Program-made: the position numbers and the translations under genes | Part shown: positions 32,996 to 44,511 of the stretch, one piece after another | Layout: each line of letters begins with the position of its first letter | Position numbering within the stretch: position 1 is the first letter of the stretch | Notes under the pieces: generated by a model | The model's input: the letters and a program-made list of their open reading frames with translations, nothing else | What the model was told of the DNA's origin: nothing | Databases searched by the model: none | Source: Paragorgia papillata | Taxonomy: Eukaryota > Cnidaria > Anthozoa > Scleralcyonacea > Coralliidae | Length of the DNA: 64,000 nt | Direction of reading: 5' to 3' | Assembly: GCA_035771165.1 (NCBI GenBank) | Contig: JAWNZC010000123.1 | Span: 558,001 to 622,000, forward strand

Positions 32996-35700
32996 ATGGA
33001 GAAATTAGTGACGGAACTGGGAAACAAAATCAAAACACTGGACTTCAGAGTTGACAAGACTGGAGCCATATTAGCGAAACAAGAGCGACAAGCGCTCGAA
33101 CGACAGCAAAGTTCAATCGCGAGCATCGTTGAGGCGGTGTGTACGCTAAAAGAAACGATCGAAGAGAAAAAGTTTGCGAAAGGCGAGACCGCCAAAGCGG
33201 TTGCGACATGGAACAGCGAAATCGAACCGCACTTAGATAAAGCAGACGACTCAACCAGGAGGATTCAACAGCAACTTAAGGACATGGATATAAATGAAGA
33301 AGAAGTAAAAGCGGTACAAGGGCACAATAATAGCTTGAAACTCGAGCGAGAACTGTGGGAGCAAAAGATCGAGTTCGAGAAGAGTCACAACAAAGAGAAA
33401 GCCGGCGACAACGTACATCATTTGAATTCGGCAGCAAAGTTGCCGAAATTGTCCATTACGCCATTCAGTGGAAAGGTCGAAGACTGGCTTCCCTTCTGGG
33501 GAAAGTTTACCGCTGAAATTGACTCCACCAAACTAAATTGCCTCACTAAATTTGGATATTTAAAGGAACTGTTGGTCGATAGTGTGCGAACTGATATTGA
33601 TGGTTTACCGTTTAATGAAGATGGTTACGCCAACGCAAATGTTATTCTGGAAGCGGAATACGGACAGACAACCGAGATTGTAAACGCGTATGTCAAGAAC
33701 ATTATGGAGCTGCCAATTATCACTGGGACAAGTCCAACGAAAGTAAAGACATTTTATAAGCAGTTGCGATTCAACGTGCAAAGTTTGGAAACTCTTGGGC
33801 GACTCGCTGACGTCAAAAGTAATGTGAGATCTACGCTAGACAAGCTTAAGGGGATTAAACCTGACCTTGTGCGCGGAAATGAAGGATGGCAAGAGTGGGA
33901 TTATAAAGATCTGCTCAAGGAGATAAAAAGATGGACGGAAATAAATCCTGTCGAAGAAAACATTGCGTTGAAAGACAACCAGCATTCGCCGACTCCACGT
34001 AAACGAACACCGCGCACGACTCTTTACAACACCCAATCGATAATTCAGCAAGAACCACGATCCAGAGATCAGTGCAATTATTGTGACGGAAGTCATAACG
34101 CGAAGGACTGCACAAGTATAACAGACGTCAGTGAACGGAAGGGAATTTTATCCAACAAGAGGCGCTGTTTCAATTGCACTGGTTCCAAACATCGAGCGAA
34201 TGATTGTAAAAGCAAGACAAGCTGTCAGAAGTGTCAACGCCGCCATCACACTTCGATATGTGACACTCGTTTTGACGCTGAAGGTTATCCTCTACTTATT
34301 GCTACAGGAGCTCCGACCCCGCAGGTAATTTACCCGGTTGTCGTTGTTGACGTAGAAGGGACGAAATGCCGAGCCTTACTAGACACTGGCGTCGGCAGTT
34401 CGTACGCGTCAGCGGCACTTCTGGATCGATTACCAAAGCGTCGGGTTAAAAGAGAGACAAAGAAAATCGAGATGATGCTGGAAACCACAACACGCGAAGT
34501 GGAACTGTCTCAGGTTGAGATAAGTGCGACAGATGGAACATTTTCCATGCAAGTAGAGGTCACAAAAGTTGACAAAGGCGAACTTTTGTTTCTCGACAAT
34601 CCAAGATATCAGCAGATAATCAGGCAAAACTCGCATTTAAACGGAGTTCATATTGATGATCTTGACACTAAGGAAAAACTTCCGATTCACATGATTTTAG
34701 GGGCTAGCGAATACGCTAAGCTAAAGACAGAGACCGCCCCTAAAATTGGCCAAGTGGGACAACCTATCGCAAAGTTGACGCGTTTTGGTTGGACAATAAT
34801 ATCGCCGGGAGAAGAACGCGTTGATTTGTCTAACTTGTTGTTGTGTCAAACATCACATTTGGACTACGAGAAGTTGTGTCGCCTTGATGTTCTATGTTTG
34901 GCAGATACGGCGTCAAACGATCAAGGCGATGTCTACGCTGAGTTTAAAGAGCAGCTCGTACGCGACGAGGGGGGATGGTACGAAACCGGGTTGCCATGGC
35001 GAGGAGATCATCCGCCGTTGCCAAGCAACAAGAACGGTAGTTTGCGACGGTTAACCAGCTTGGTGCGGAAGCTTGAACGTCAAGAATTGACAAACAAGTA
35101 CAGCGAGGTTATCGAGGAGCATAAAGTGGCAGGAGTGGTCGAGAGTGCTGAAAAGCCAGCGGTGGGCAGAGAATTTTACATATCGCACAAACCGGTTTTG
35201 CGAGCCGAAGCGGAGTCAACGAAGCTACGAGTCGTCTACGACGCTTCTGCGAGGGCTTATGACGGAGCTCCATCTCTCAACGATTGTTTGTACGCTGGAC
35301 CACCCTTGCAGAACGAGCTGTGGGACGTGCTAGTCCGGGGACGGTTCAACCCCGTGGCAGTCACTGGCGACATACAAAAGGCGTTTCTGCAAGTGCGTGT
35401 GAGAGAAGATGACAGAGATGCAATGCGCTTTCACTGGCGCCGAAACGAACAGTCAGAAGTCGAGACGTTAAGATTCACCAGGGCTCTATTCGGGCTCGCG
35501 TCATCTCCCTTCTTGCTCGCGGGAGTTATCGATACACATCTGACTAGTTGGGAGAAACGAGAGCCTGAGATAGTAGCCAAGTTCAAGAAGGAACTGTACG
35601 TTGACGATTTGATCTCTGGGTCTACCACCGTGAGTAAAGCACAGGAGGTGCGACAGAAGGCAACGACAATCTTCCAGGACGCCGGGTTCAAGTTATTATT
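32996..35700 (+). pseudogene. BEL/Pao gag-protease-RT (5' part of polyprotein)
   Basis: ATG at 32996, 75 bp after the 5' LTR. Residues 1-140 are coiled-coil and charged. A DUF1759-like gag segment follows (KLPKLSITPFSGKVEDWLPF), then two CCHC-like knuckles at about residues 360-420 (CNYCDGSHNAKDC; CFNCTGSKHRANDC), an aspartic protease with ALLDTGVGSSYAS (the DTG catalytic triplet), and RT with LRVVYDASARAYDGAPSLND, VTGDIQKAFLQVRV (motif A) and LYVDDLISGS (motif C). The frame is intact for 900 residues until the LINE inserted at about 35695 truncates it in the RT thumb. Confidence 0.9.
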
Positions 35701-35825
35701 ATTATTAATCATTTGAATAAAGAAGGGTGACATCTTTACCAACATGGGTATTATCAACGATGCCCCACAAAAATATATACAACTAATAATAACTAATCTA
35801 TTTACAGTTTTTTAAAAAGTTGCAA

Positions 35826-36308
35826 TTACATCAAGTTACAATTACATCGGACAACATGTTTACAGTTGTTGCAGGAAAGGTCCTCTAGATGATCAACCTC
35901 ATCAACCATTGTCAGAAAAAATTCTTTCAGTTTATATTTGAATGTGGCATAAGAATAATTTTCAATTTCTTTTAGGTATATTGGAAGCGAATTATAAAGA
36001 GTAGCTCCGCTGTAGGTTATTTTAGATTTGGATTTTTCGGTTTTTACATTTTCAACTTTAATATCAGTTTGTGAAGACCGTGTTGAAATATTAATTACAC
36101 CATTAGTCTTTTGGAACAATAGTGATACCTCTATAGGTGCCATTTTCTTTAGTGCACAAAAAACAAACAATATTTTTTTCATTTTGATAATGGTATAAAT
36201 GGGTAACCATTTTAGTTGTTGAAATAGGTTTACTGATGGTGTATCATAGGATACTCCATATATTATACGTGCTGCTCTCTTTTGAAGTTTTAATATGTCA
36301 TGCAAAAG
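35826..36308 (-). pseudogene. LINE C-terminal tail after in-frame stop
   Basis: In frame with the ORF ending at 36309. It encodes HDILKLQKRAARIIYGVSYD, LKWLPIYTIIKMKKILFVF and ATLYNSLPIYLKEIENYSYA, the conserved C-terminal region of this LINE type, and ends at 35826 after CNNCKHVVRCNC. It is separated from the RT by one TAA codon, so it is untranslated or reached only by readthrough. Confidence 0.75.
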
Positions 36309-38930
36309 TTAATTTGAACAATTGCCCCATAGTGTTGAGCAGTATAATAAATGAGGATAGATTAATGCAGAATAATATGTTTTTCGTGCTTCAATCGGCA
36401 AATAATCTCTAACTCTTTTCAATAAATATAATCGACTTGATATTATTTTGTGGATATAGGAAACATGTGGCTCCCATTGTAAATGGGAGTCAAAGTAAAT
36501 ACCTAGTAATTTTGCACTCTTTACTTCTTCTATATTTTTATTTTGTAGTTGATATTGCATTTTCGGATTATCAGTGTATTTTCTTTTGGAGTATATTGTC
36601 ATTGATTTAGTTTTTTTGCCATTTAATATCATTGTGTTATTGTTTGCCCAATTCGTGGTTTCTAATAGTTCATTGTTTATAATTGTAGTCAGGTAACTTG
36701 TGTTACTAGAGTTTGCTAACAATGTAACATCGTCAGCAAACAAGTATTGTGACGTTTGTTTTAAAGATAGAGGGAGATCATTAATATAGATCAAGAATAG
36801 CAAAGGTCCAAGTATTGATCCTTGGGGAACTCCACTCTCAATTTTCAATGTTTGTGACAGGGCATTTTTATATTTGACTTGTTGCATCCGATTTTCAACA
36901 TAGCTTTGAAACCATTGTAAATTTAATTCCGTGATTCCGTACATAGAAATTTTCTTTAGTAGTATTTCATGATCAACTATGTCAAATGCTTTCGAAAAAT
37001 CAAGTAAAATCATTGCACTTATTTCTCCTTTTTTAATGTTACGGATTAGATTTTCATGTATTAATGCAAGAATAGTTTCACATGAATGTTTTTTTCGAAA
37101 ACCATGCTGATAATCAGATAGCAGATTATGACTATTTAGATATTGATAATACGAGGAGAAGACATGTTTCTCTACGATCTTTGAAAGTATAGAAATTATT
37201 GACAGTGGTCTAAAATTTTCTCTAGATGTTATTAGGTCCCCTTTGTGGCCTGGTATTACTTTGGCCTTCTTCCATTTGTTGGGAAAAAGTCCTGTTTTTA
37301 TGCTTAAATTGCAAAGGTGTGTAATTGAAGGGGTGACTGCTTCAGCTGCTAGCTTAAGGTGGTACGGGGTTATATCATCTAGGCCTTTTGCTTTTGTTGT
37401 GTCAATACTTTTCAGATATTCAAAGACCTTTTGTTCCGTTATAGTAGGTATTTGGAATTTTGTGTCTTTTTGGATTCTCGAATTTACAAATTCCTCTATA
37501 ATAGGCTGATTGAATGTAGCATTAGGCATTGTTCTCTTTAATTCATCCACAACATTTTTGAAATAGTTGTTGAAGATGTCACTAATCTCAAATGGTTCAG
37601 AATATTCAATGTTATCAATAATAAGCATATTAGGAGATTTTTTACTTTTCGAAAGAGTAACCTCTTTTAAGATTTCCCACAGTTTTGAAGGATTTTTTAG
37701 ATTTTTAGTCAATGCTTTATTGTAATATTCAGTTTTCCTTTGTCGAATTAGATGGACCGTATTGTTTCTCCAGTATTTGTAATGGGTCCAGTCTTCATCC
37801 CTCCTATATTTATTATAAAGGTTGTGATGTTTGTCTCTATTTCGCATTGAGTTTTCAATGTCCTTACTGAACCACAGAGGGAGTCTATTTGATTTAACTC
37901 TTTTTTGCAATTTAGGTGCATGATTATCTAAGATACTGTTGTATATAACGTACCATTTTTCTAGGTAGGTATCCGGATGTTCAAAACATTTTAAAGTATC
38001 CCAGGGAAAATTGAGTAAATCACTTTTGAAGTGTTCATGGTTAAAGTGTTTGCTTGATCTATAGAATATGCTTTCGTGGCCGTGCTTTTTTATTTTAATA
38101 TTTATTTTACGAGTTAGAAAAACAGGATAATGATCACTTATTCCTGTTTGTATAACTCCTGTCTGTAAAATATTTTCAGCACGGGATGTATAAATGTGGT
38201 CCAATAAGGTCATTGACCTTGGTCTAGTTACAGATTTAATTGTCTGTTTTAATTGGTATTGATTGCATATCCTTTTAAGAGGTTTATATACTTGTTCATT
38301 AAGGGCATTAATGTTAAAATCGCCCAGAATGATGATTTCGTTACCATCTTTATCAATGTTCTGAAGCAGTTTACAAAACATTTGACGCCATATGAATGCA
38401 GCTGATGGAGGTCGGTAGAGATAGCATATTAGTATTGGTCGTGATATCTTTGGTTTGATTTCAATAATAATGTGTTCAATTTGTTCTGTTGAGTCAATTT
38501 CAAGATCATCTCTTACCCTATAGACTATATTCTCTGGTAAATATACCAATATGCCACCTCCACGTCCATAGCTTCTGTCCTTTCTCATAAATTGGTATTT
38601 ATCAATATGTAATTCTGAGTCAGACCATGATGAGTCTAAATGGGTTTCAGTAAATCCAAATATAACATGATTATTTTGAGATCTTGTAATGTTATTAATT
38701 ATCAATCTTAATTCATCAATTTTATTAGTAATTGCTTGAATGTTATGATGAATTAGTGTTAACCCTTTTTTAGGTATTTCATTGTAATTGTTTAGTTGTA
38801 TTTTAGTTTGGGCTATATTTACGTCATTTTGTAGTACCTCTGTTAGGGCCAACTTAACACAATTTTGCATCTCAAGGTTGATCATTTCGAGGTTATTTCC
38901 CGCAATATCGAAACCAAAATGGAGCGGCAC
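36309..38930 (-). CDS. LINE endonuclease-reverse transcriptase (CR1/Rex/Jockey-like)
   Basis: An open frame of 873 codons. The N-terminal AP-type endonuclease domain has LIHHNIQAI, FGFTETHLDSS, LICYLYRPPS, IILGDFNINALN and TGISDHYPVFL (the SDH catalytic site). The RT domain has [70 protein letters not shown] and YLFADDVTLL. It acts in target-primed reverse transcription in the nucleus. The frame ends at 36309 (TAA) and the same frame continues to 35826, so the stop is a single in-frame nonsense codon close to the C-terminus. The start of translation is not certain. Confidence 0.9.
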   Translation of the reverse strand: MPLHFGFDIAGNNLEMINLEMQNCVKLALTEVLQNDVNIAQTKIQLNNYNEIPKKGLTLIHHNIQAITNKIDELRLIINNITRSQNNHVIFGFTETHLDSSWSDSELHIDKYQFMRKDRSYGRGGGILVYLPENIVYRVRDDLEIDSTEQIEHIIIEIKPKISRPILICYLYRPPSAAFIWRQMFCKLLQNIDKDGNEIIILGDFNINALNEQVYKPLKRICNQYQLKQTIKSVTRPRSMTLLDHIYTSRAENILQTGVIQTGISDHYPVFLTRKINIKIKKHGHESIFYRSSKHFNHEHFKSDLLNFPWDTLKCFEHPDTYLEKWYVIYNSILDNHAPKLQKRVKSNRLPLWFSKDIENSMRNRDKHHNLYNKYRRDEDWTHYKYWRNNTVHLIRQRKTEYYNKALTKNLKNPSKLWEILKEVTLSKSKKSPNMLIIDNIEYSEPFEISDIFNNYFKNVVDELKRTMPNATFNQPIIEEFVNSRIQKDTKFQIPTITEQKVFEYLKSIDTTKAKGLDDITPYHLKLAAEAVTPSITHLCNLSIKTGLFPNKWKKAKVIPGHKGDLITSRENFRPLSIISILSKIVEKHVFSSYYQYLNSHNLLSDYQHGFRKKHSCETILALIHENLIRNIKKGEISAMILLDFSKAFDIVDHEILLKKISMYGITELNLQWFQSYVENRMQQVKYKNALSQTLKIESGVPQGSILGPLLFLIYINDLPLSLKQTSQYLFADDVTLLANSSNTSYLTTIINNELLETTNWANNNTMILNGKKTKSMTIYSKRKYTDNPKMQYQLQNKNIEEVKSAKLLGIYFDSHLQWEPHVSYIHKIISSRLYLLKRVRDYLPIEARKTYYSALIYPHLLYCSTLWGNCSN

Positions 38931-38936
38931 TCTAAT

Positions 38937-41330
38937 GCACGAGAACTAGAATCGGACGAGCTACAAATGGAAGATACCTATGCGAAGCAGCAACTGGGTT
39001 CTCCGGCAAGGGGGTAGCGCAGCCTCCTTGGGCTGGGATGGAACACGGAACGGGACACACTAAGCGTAATAGTACCAGAGGAGAAGGCAGTGATGACGAA
39101 GCGAGGAGTTTTAGCGAAGTTGGCCAAGATCTATGACCCCTTGGGGTTAGTTTCACCTATCACTCTCAGTGGCAAGATCATTTATCGGGCTGTGTGCGAC
39201 GAAAAGATTGCCTGGGACACGCCAATACCGGAAACCCTGGTAAAGAAGTGGAGCAAGTGGGAGAGCGCCCTCCCAAAGAAAGTGGAAACCCCCAGATCGC
39301 TGCCAGTCCATCGAGAGGAGATACAGAGCATTGATCTACACGCCTTTGGGGATGCGAGTGCAGACGGGGTTGCAGCTTGTATGTACGCAATTGTTCAACA
39401 ACCGCAAGAAGCAATCAGGGTCTAGTTGCCGCTAGGTCCAGGCTGTCTAAAAAGGGGCTAACGATCCCTCGTCTCGAGCTGGTGGCGGGGCACATGGCCG
39501 TTAACCTTGTTACCAACGTGCGAGCCGCTGTGCAGGGTTTTCCCATACACCGTACGTGTTGTTGGTTGGATAGTACAGTGGCGCTGTGCTGGATAAAGGG
39601 TCGAGGGGACTACAAACAGTTTGTAGCGAACCGTGTACGCAAGATCAACAGTCACCAGGGCGTGACGTGGCGACATGTTCCTACGGGAAGCAATACAGCT
39701 AACCTTGCAAGCCGAGGAGGTAACCTCAAGGACGCCGAGCTGTTGTGGAATGGACCCGAGTGGCCCTCAAACCCGGAGAGTTGGCCAGCTGATATCGTAC
39801 CTGATTCATCGCAAGCAAGCAAAGTGGAGGCGAAAGTGGTACGTGGTGTGTTATCAGTGGCAATGGACGAGACTAACGAGATTGACGACGTGTTGCACAG
39901 GTACCGTCTGCCGAAAGCTGTGCGTGTGGTTGCATGGATGAGAAGGTTTGTCAACAACTCCCTTCCTAGTCGTGGAAATCCCAAGAAATCAGGGCCTTTG
40001 ACTACGGAAGAAACGGAACGCCAGAGACTGTTCTGGGCGAAGCATGCTCAGGATAATTGCAATCTAGAAGAGGACCGTGTGGCACTTAACTTGCAGCTGA
40101 ACCAGGAGGGGGTCTTGGAGTGTCGGGGCAGAGTACAGGGAGAGTATCCAGTATATTTACCGGACCCTCATCAGTTCTCTCGTCGCGTCGTGGAGGAGGC
40201 ACATCTACAGACTCTGCACGGGGGAACAGGTCTGACCATGACTAAAGTACGAAGCATATATATTGGATCCCTCGGCTAAGAAGACTGGTGAAGAAAGTGC
40301 GTGGGGACTGTGATGGATGCAAGCGACATCAAGCCATGGCGAATGCAGCTCCACCACCTGCGGACCTGCCGACTACCCGGACACAGGGTGTAAATCCTTA
40401 CCAGGTAATCGGAATTGATTACGCTGGACCAGTGCGATACCGGGGTTCAAGAAAGCGTGAAAGGAAGGCGTACGTACTTTTGTACGCTTGCAGTTTGACA
40501 AGGGGGATTTATATGGATCTCTTGCCTAATTTGCAAAGGAGCGAGTGTCTCCACAGCCTCAGGGGTTTCATAGCACGTCGGAGACGACCAAACCGAATCT
40601 ACTCCGACAACGGTCGTACTTTCGTGGGAGTGGCGAAGTGGCTACGACGTGTGGCACGAGATGAGAGAATGCAGAATTACTTGTCCGTCAACCAAATACA
40701 TTGGCAGTTTAACCTAAGCCGCGCTCCCTGGTGGGGAGGTCAATTTGAGAGAATGATTGGTCTTGTAAAGTCTGCTCTAAATAAGACAATCGGACATGGA
40801 ATGCTATCTTGGAAGGAATTACAAGAGGTCCTTTTTGACGTCGAGGTGACCCTCAACAACCGGCCTTTAAACAACGTGGAGAACGATGTCCAGTTATCAG
40901 TGCTGACTCCAAACTCTATGCTCTTCGCCAACAGCAACGTCCTGCCAGAATTGGATCCTAGCGGAATTGAGAGCAACGAGGTTCGCAGACGAGCAAAGCA
41001 TTTGCTGAAGTGCAAAGAGGTCATGTGGGGTCGGTGGACGCGAGAGTACCTGCGCGGACTTCGCGAGCGACACCGTGCATGGGGAAAAGGGAGTTGGAAC
41101 TTCACCCAAAGTGGGCGATGTAGTTATCATCAAATCTGATGAGAAGAATCGAGGAAAGTGGCCGCTTGGAATAGTGGAAGGGCTAATTGTAGGAAATGAC
41201 AAAGTGGTGAGAGGAGCCCGGCTGCGTGCTGGCAAATCGCATATCGACGTGCTGTCCAATATTTGTACCCACTGGAACTGTCATGCGACAGGTCACTCCC
41301 TGCAGTATCCAGGCCTTTGAATCCAGAAGC
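38937..41330 (+). pseudogene. BEL/Pao RNase H-integrase (3' part of polyprotein), frameshifted
   Basis: Resumes the polyprotein after the LINE. At 39090-39424: MTKRGVLAKLAKIYDPLGLV and IDLHAFGDASADGVAACMYA (RNase H start). At 39377-40279, in another frame: LTIPRLELVAGHMAV, CCWLDSTVALCWI, VPTGSNTANLASRGG and the integrase zinc-binding region (VVEEAHLQTLHGGTGLTMTK). At 40288-41139: the integrase core (VIGIDYAGPVRYR, RPNRIYSDNGRTFVG, RAPWWGGQFERMIGLVKSAL). At 41075-41320: a DUF5641-type tail (VGDVVIIKSDEKNRGKWPLG). D, D and E of the integrase are present, but at least three frameshifts disable it. Confidence 0.88.
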
Positions 41331-41870
41331 AGAAGTCTTCAGACCTCGACGAGATGCAGCTGTAGCAGCGGACCAGCGTATCCAGGATATTGCGGAGAAC
41401 GATTCTTAACTAGTATATATACTGAAAAACTACTCAGAAACTTTCATAAACTGAGAACATTTATGAACAATTCGTTTAGTTAACTTTTATATTCACTTAG
41501 TTATAGTTAATTTTTGGTTGATTGGAATGTATGACAAATTCATTGGGGACATATATCTCCGCTGGAGATATATGGGGGGAGTGTGTCGGAGATTAGAGAA
41601 CGTGTGAAGTGTGATAGCAGAGTATGTGTGGTATGTGAGATTAAGTTGAATTAATTAGATAAGACAAAGTTGTAACAGCTAAAAATAGGAGAGTGAAGAA
41701 AAAAGTGAGACAGAGAAAGGTTGAGAGGGCGAGGTGAGAGTGATCGTGATTAAACTGGAAGAAAACAAATCTTTTTGTGACGTGTTGTGAATACAGTATA
41801 CTACGAGGCCATTCACGACAAAAGTAACACCACAGGTTTTGAATAAAAATTGACAACAGCTAGAGATCAT

Positions 41871-41976
41871 CGAGTTCATTTGATATATAAAATATAGAAG
41901 ATGGATCACCGGCTTAGTTTTGACGAGTTCATTTGATATATAAAATATAGAAGATGGATCACCGGCTTAGTTTTGA
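41871..41976. repeat. 53-bp tandem duplication
   Basis: Two identical or nearly identical copies of a 53-bp unit, starting CGAGTTCATTTGATATATAA at 41871 and again at 41924. It is unexplained and lies just outside the BEL 3' LTR. Confidence 0.9.
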
Positions 41977-41979
41977 AGT

Positions 41980-42518
41980 TACAGCAGATTTTATGTATAC
42001 TAGTGGTTACCCGTTCACGGTCTTGAAAAAGAACATGTTTTTAGGAGGATCGCTTTGTTTAGAGACACACGTAGCGGCAAGATCAACATAGGATTGTTGA
42101 AGTGACTGGATCGGGCTCCTGTGGCCATATAGAGTCAAGAGTCATGCACTCATGTGGGCCGTGTGGCACAGCTTCGGGTTTGATTCGGTTATTTTGTATT
42201 TTCTTCCTTTCGAAATTAACATAAGAAACGTTATTACAACTTCTTCTGTCATGTTTCATGGTTACATTACTTTTCCCCCGCTCTGCAAAAAGCGAAGGCG
42301 ATGGTTGTGAGTATTGGGCTACTGTGGTCATAATCCAAAATGGCCGCCAAGTTAGCGATGGGTGAACGTTTTGGTCTTTTCGAAAGTGAAGACGCTAATG
42401 TTTTCAAAAGCCATACACCCATTGCACACTGTCGAACTTTAGGCTTAGTTTTGGTAGTGGTTTAGTTTGAATAGGCCCGGTGGCTTTCTAGCTTTTCCGC
42501 GGACGGACCGACGGACTG
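41980..42518. other. intron DNA, nothing recognised
   Basis: No exon or named repeat was recognised between the 53-bp duplication and the large palindrome, apart from 'ccaaaatggccgcc'-type sequence common in the region. Confidence 0.35.
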
Positions 42519-43634
42519 TTGCCAAACCTCAAATGAGTGAAGATTTGCAATCAACCGTTAGGCGTGATCGTTTTTCCGCGTTTGTTTACGTTTGAAACGT
42601 TCACGTTGGGCGGAACTTGTTCGTTATTTGAAAGCTGTAAACCAACTGATTTGAACCGTGAATGGACAACCGTTTGACAAGTCCCGCCCACATGTTTGAC
42701 AAACGTGAGAGCATGTTTTCGAGTGTATTTTACACGTACATTTACAAACGACGAAGCCGAAATCATTCGATTTTTATGGGAAAGGATGGAGTTTATCGGC
42801 AGCCGATCACGGTCAGGATAGAGCAACTGTCGATGTTTGTTCTGGCGTCGAAAAGTTTACTGCCGATTGTGATTTGGGTGAGAAAACGTCGTTCAAGTAA
42901 ACGTGTTGGAAAATTTTTGACGGAGTGTCCAGCCTTCACCTTATAATATTTTAAACAGGTCAGTTCGAGTCGACCACAAAACGTACTTCAAACCAATATT
43001 ATTTATATCGCAAAGTTACTACAAACAGCAACCAAGGTAAGTGTATTTTGTTTATGCATGCTAAATTCGCTCAAAATATTTTAATACTCTGAAATAAGCA
43101 AAATACACTTACCTTGGTTGTTGTTTGTAGTAACTTTGCGATATAAATAATATTGGCTTGAAGTACGTTTCGTGGTCGACTCGAACTGACTTGTTTAAAA
43201 TATTATAAGGTGAAGGCTGGACACTCCGTCAAAAATTTTCCAACACGTTTACTTGAACAACGTTTTCTCACCCAAATCACAATCGACAGTAAACTTTTCG
43301 ACGCCAGAACAAACATCGACAGTTGCTCTATCTTCACCGTGATCGGCTGCCGATAAACTCCATCCGTTCCCATAAAAATCGAATGATTTCGGCTTCGTCG
43401 TTTGTAAATGTACGTGTAAATTAAATACACTCGAAAACATGCTCTCACGTTTGTCAAACATGTGGGCGTGTGTCAAACGGATGTCCATTCACGGTTCAAA
43501 TCAGTTGGTTTACAGCTTTCAAATAACGAACAAGTTCCGCCCAACGTGAACGTTTCAAACGTAAACAAACGCGGAAAAACGATCACGCCTAACGGTTGAT
43601 TGCAAATCTTCACTCACTTGAGGTTTGGCAACAG
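42519..43634. mobile_element. foldback element: 1.1 kb near-perfect palindrome
   Basis: Arms of about 530 bp (42519-43052 and 43085-43634) are inverted copies over their whole length: GTTGCCAAACCTCAAATGAG at the left end and CACTTGAGGTTTGGCAAC at the right, meeting at a spacer of about 30 bp near 43060. Both arms read AACCAAGGTAAGTG toward the centre, a consensus splice-donor context. Each arm carries the same short frame (MFDKRESMFSSVF; QPITV(R/K)IEQLSMFVL) with no known domain. Small arm differences (for example a Pro-Ala versus His stretch in that frame) show the arms have diverged slightly. Confidence 0.85.
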
Positions 43635-43828
43635 AAGGTCAAAGGTCGATCCCTCACTTTTCTGGGGATTCATTGTGATTGGTTAATTGAAGGCCAATGT
43701 GAGCAGACGTTAGTGGGGGGCAGGGACCGCACGCTAACGTCTGCGAAGGAGGCTAGCCAAAAGCTCAAAGGCCAAATAATCGATTCGCGCGAATTTATTC
43801 GCAAGTGGAAAGGCTTCACATGCAGTAC

Positions 43829-43977
43829 CTCTGCGTGGACGACGTCTCCAAGTTTGAGCCGTAGGTGGCCATGTTGGCACCTTTATGGCCAATGTGAGGT
43901 CTACATCATATCGCGTCTGACCAATCTTGATAGTAAGAGTCACAGCAGGACCATGAGTAGCCACTGTTATCGTTTTC
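43829..43977 (-). CDS. Mab-21/cGAS-like receptor, central catalytic exon
   Basis: A 149-bp exon. The acceptor is GGTTTTCTTTAG (phase 2 entry) and the donor AGAG/GTACTG (phase 1 exit). It encodes KTITVATHGPAVTLTIKIGQ followed by TRYDVDLTLAIKVPTWPPTA, matching the GPAVTL...VDL..AI...WP core of Mab-21/cGAS proteins. The Asp of YDVDL is the third metal-binding residue of the nucleotidyltransferase. Its exit phase fits the last exon at 29931, and the join reads into GWPSEELL as expected. Its entry phase (2) does not fit the exit of exon 1 (1), so another exon must lie between them. Confidence 0.82.
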
Positions 43978-44034
43978 CTAAAGAAAACCAAATATCTATA
44001 AGTTTGGAATCCGGTACTATATAATAACTTATTA

Positions 44035-44511
44035 GAGACCTTAAGATACCCCGGGTTCGGTTTACGGGTATGGGTAATTTACCCGTACCCGTAGTCGTAT
44101 GTACGGGTATAAATTTTACTTAAGGTTCCCGGTTAGTTCCGGGTAGAAAACCGAGCAGAGAATGGTGACAACAAACAAAAATGGCGGCTGTTCAAGCAAG
44201 GTTACCGTTAGTAGCTCAGTGGTAGCTCTGTGTTGTTGTTTTTTTCGTCAATTTTTAGTCAAAAACATGTTTAAAAATCAACAGCTTGTACGAAAATGCT
44301 TTTAAAAAGTGCTATAAATACTTACACCGTTTCTCCATTTCTAATCCGGTCTCCTCCGATTACCCGTTTGTCATCTTACGGGTAGACCAGGATCTACCAC
44401 AGGAAAACCGGTAGATATTACGAGTAAACATGCTGATATCAGCAAAAATTAATAAACAAAATGGCGGTACCCGTTTTCACGTAAACCGAACCCGGGGTAT
44501 CTTAAGGTCTC
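44035..44511. mobile_element. 477-bp MITE with TATTA target duplication
   Basis: Terminal inverted repeats GAGACCTTAAGATACCCCGG and its complement (ccggggtatcttaaggtctc), extending through GTTCGGTTTACG. A perfect 5-bp duplication TATTA lies at 44030-44034 and 44512-44516. The interior has short 'acgggta' repeats and no coding. The first 13 bp resemble those of the MITEs at 1437 and 25331. It lies 58 bp from the catalytic Mab-21 exon acceptor. Confidence 0.88.

Larger units (their letters stand above)
35695..38935 (-). mobile_element. nearly full-length LINE inserted in the BEL element
   Basis: A minus-strand non-LTR element lies opposite to its host element. The 3' end carries a short (TAA)n tail (plus-strand 35695-35708). 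The 5' end is near 38935, after which BEL coding sequence resumes (SNARELESDELQMED). Insertion therefore occurred after the BEL integration. No exact target duplication could be read. Confidence 0.85.
32681..41820 (+). mobile_element. BEL/Pao LTR retrotransposon with nested LINE
   Basis: The 5' LTR (32681-32920, 240 bp) and 3' LTR (41584-41820, 237 bp) begin TGTCGGAGATTAGA and end CACGACA. They differ by a handful of substitutions and one 3-bp indel, so insertion is recent in relative terms. A perfect 5-bp target duplication AAAGT flanks the element (32676-32680; 41821-41825). A PBS-like TGGCGACCCCGGCAGG lies 2 bp after the 5' LTR, and a G-rich polypurine tract (TATGGGGGGAGTG) precedes the 3' LTR. 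Order gag-PR-RT-RH-IN with a DUF1759/DUF1758-type start is diagnostic of Pao. It lies in a cGLR intron in antisense orientation to that gene. Confidence 0.93.

Noticed and set aside
37243..37509. Plus-strand frame inside the LINE
   Set aside because: Antisense shadow of the endonuclease-RT ORF.
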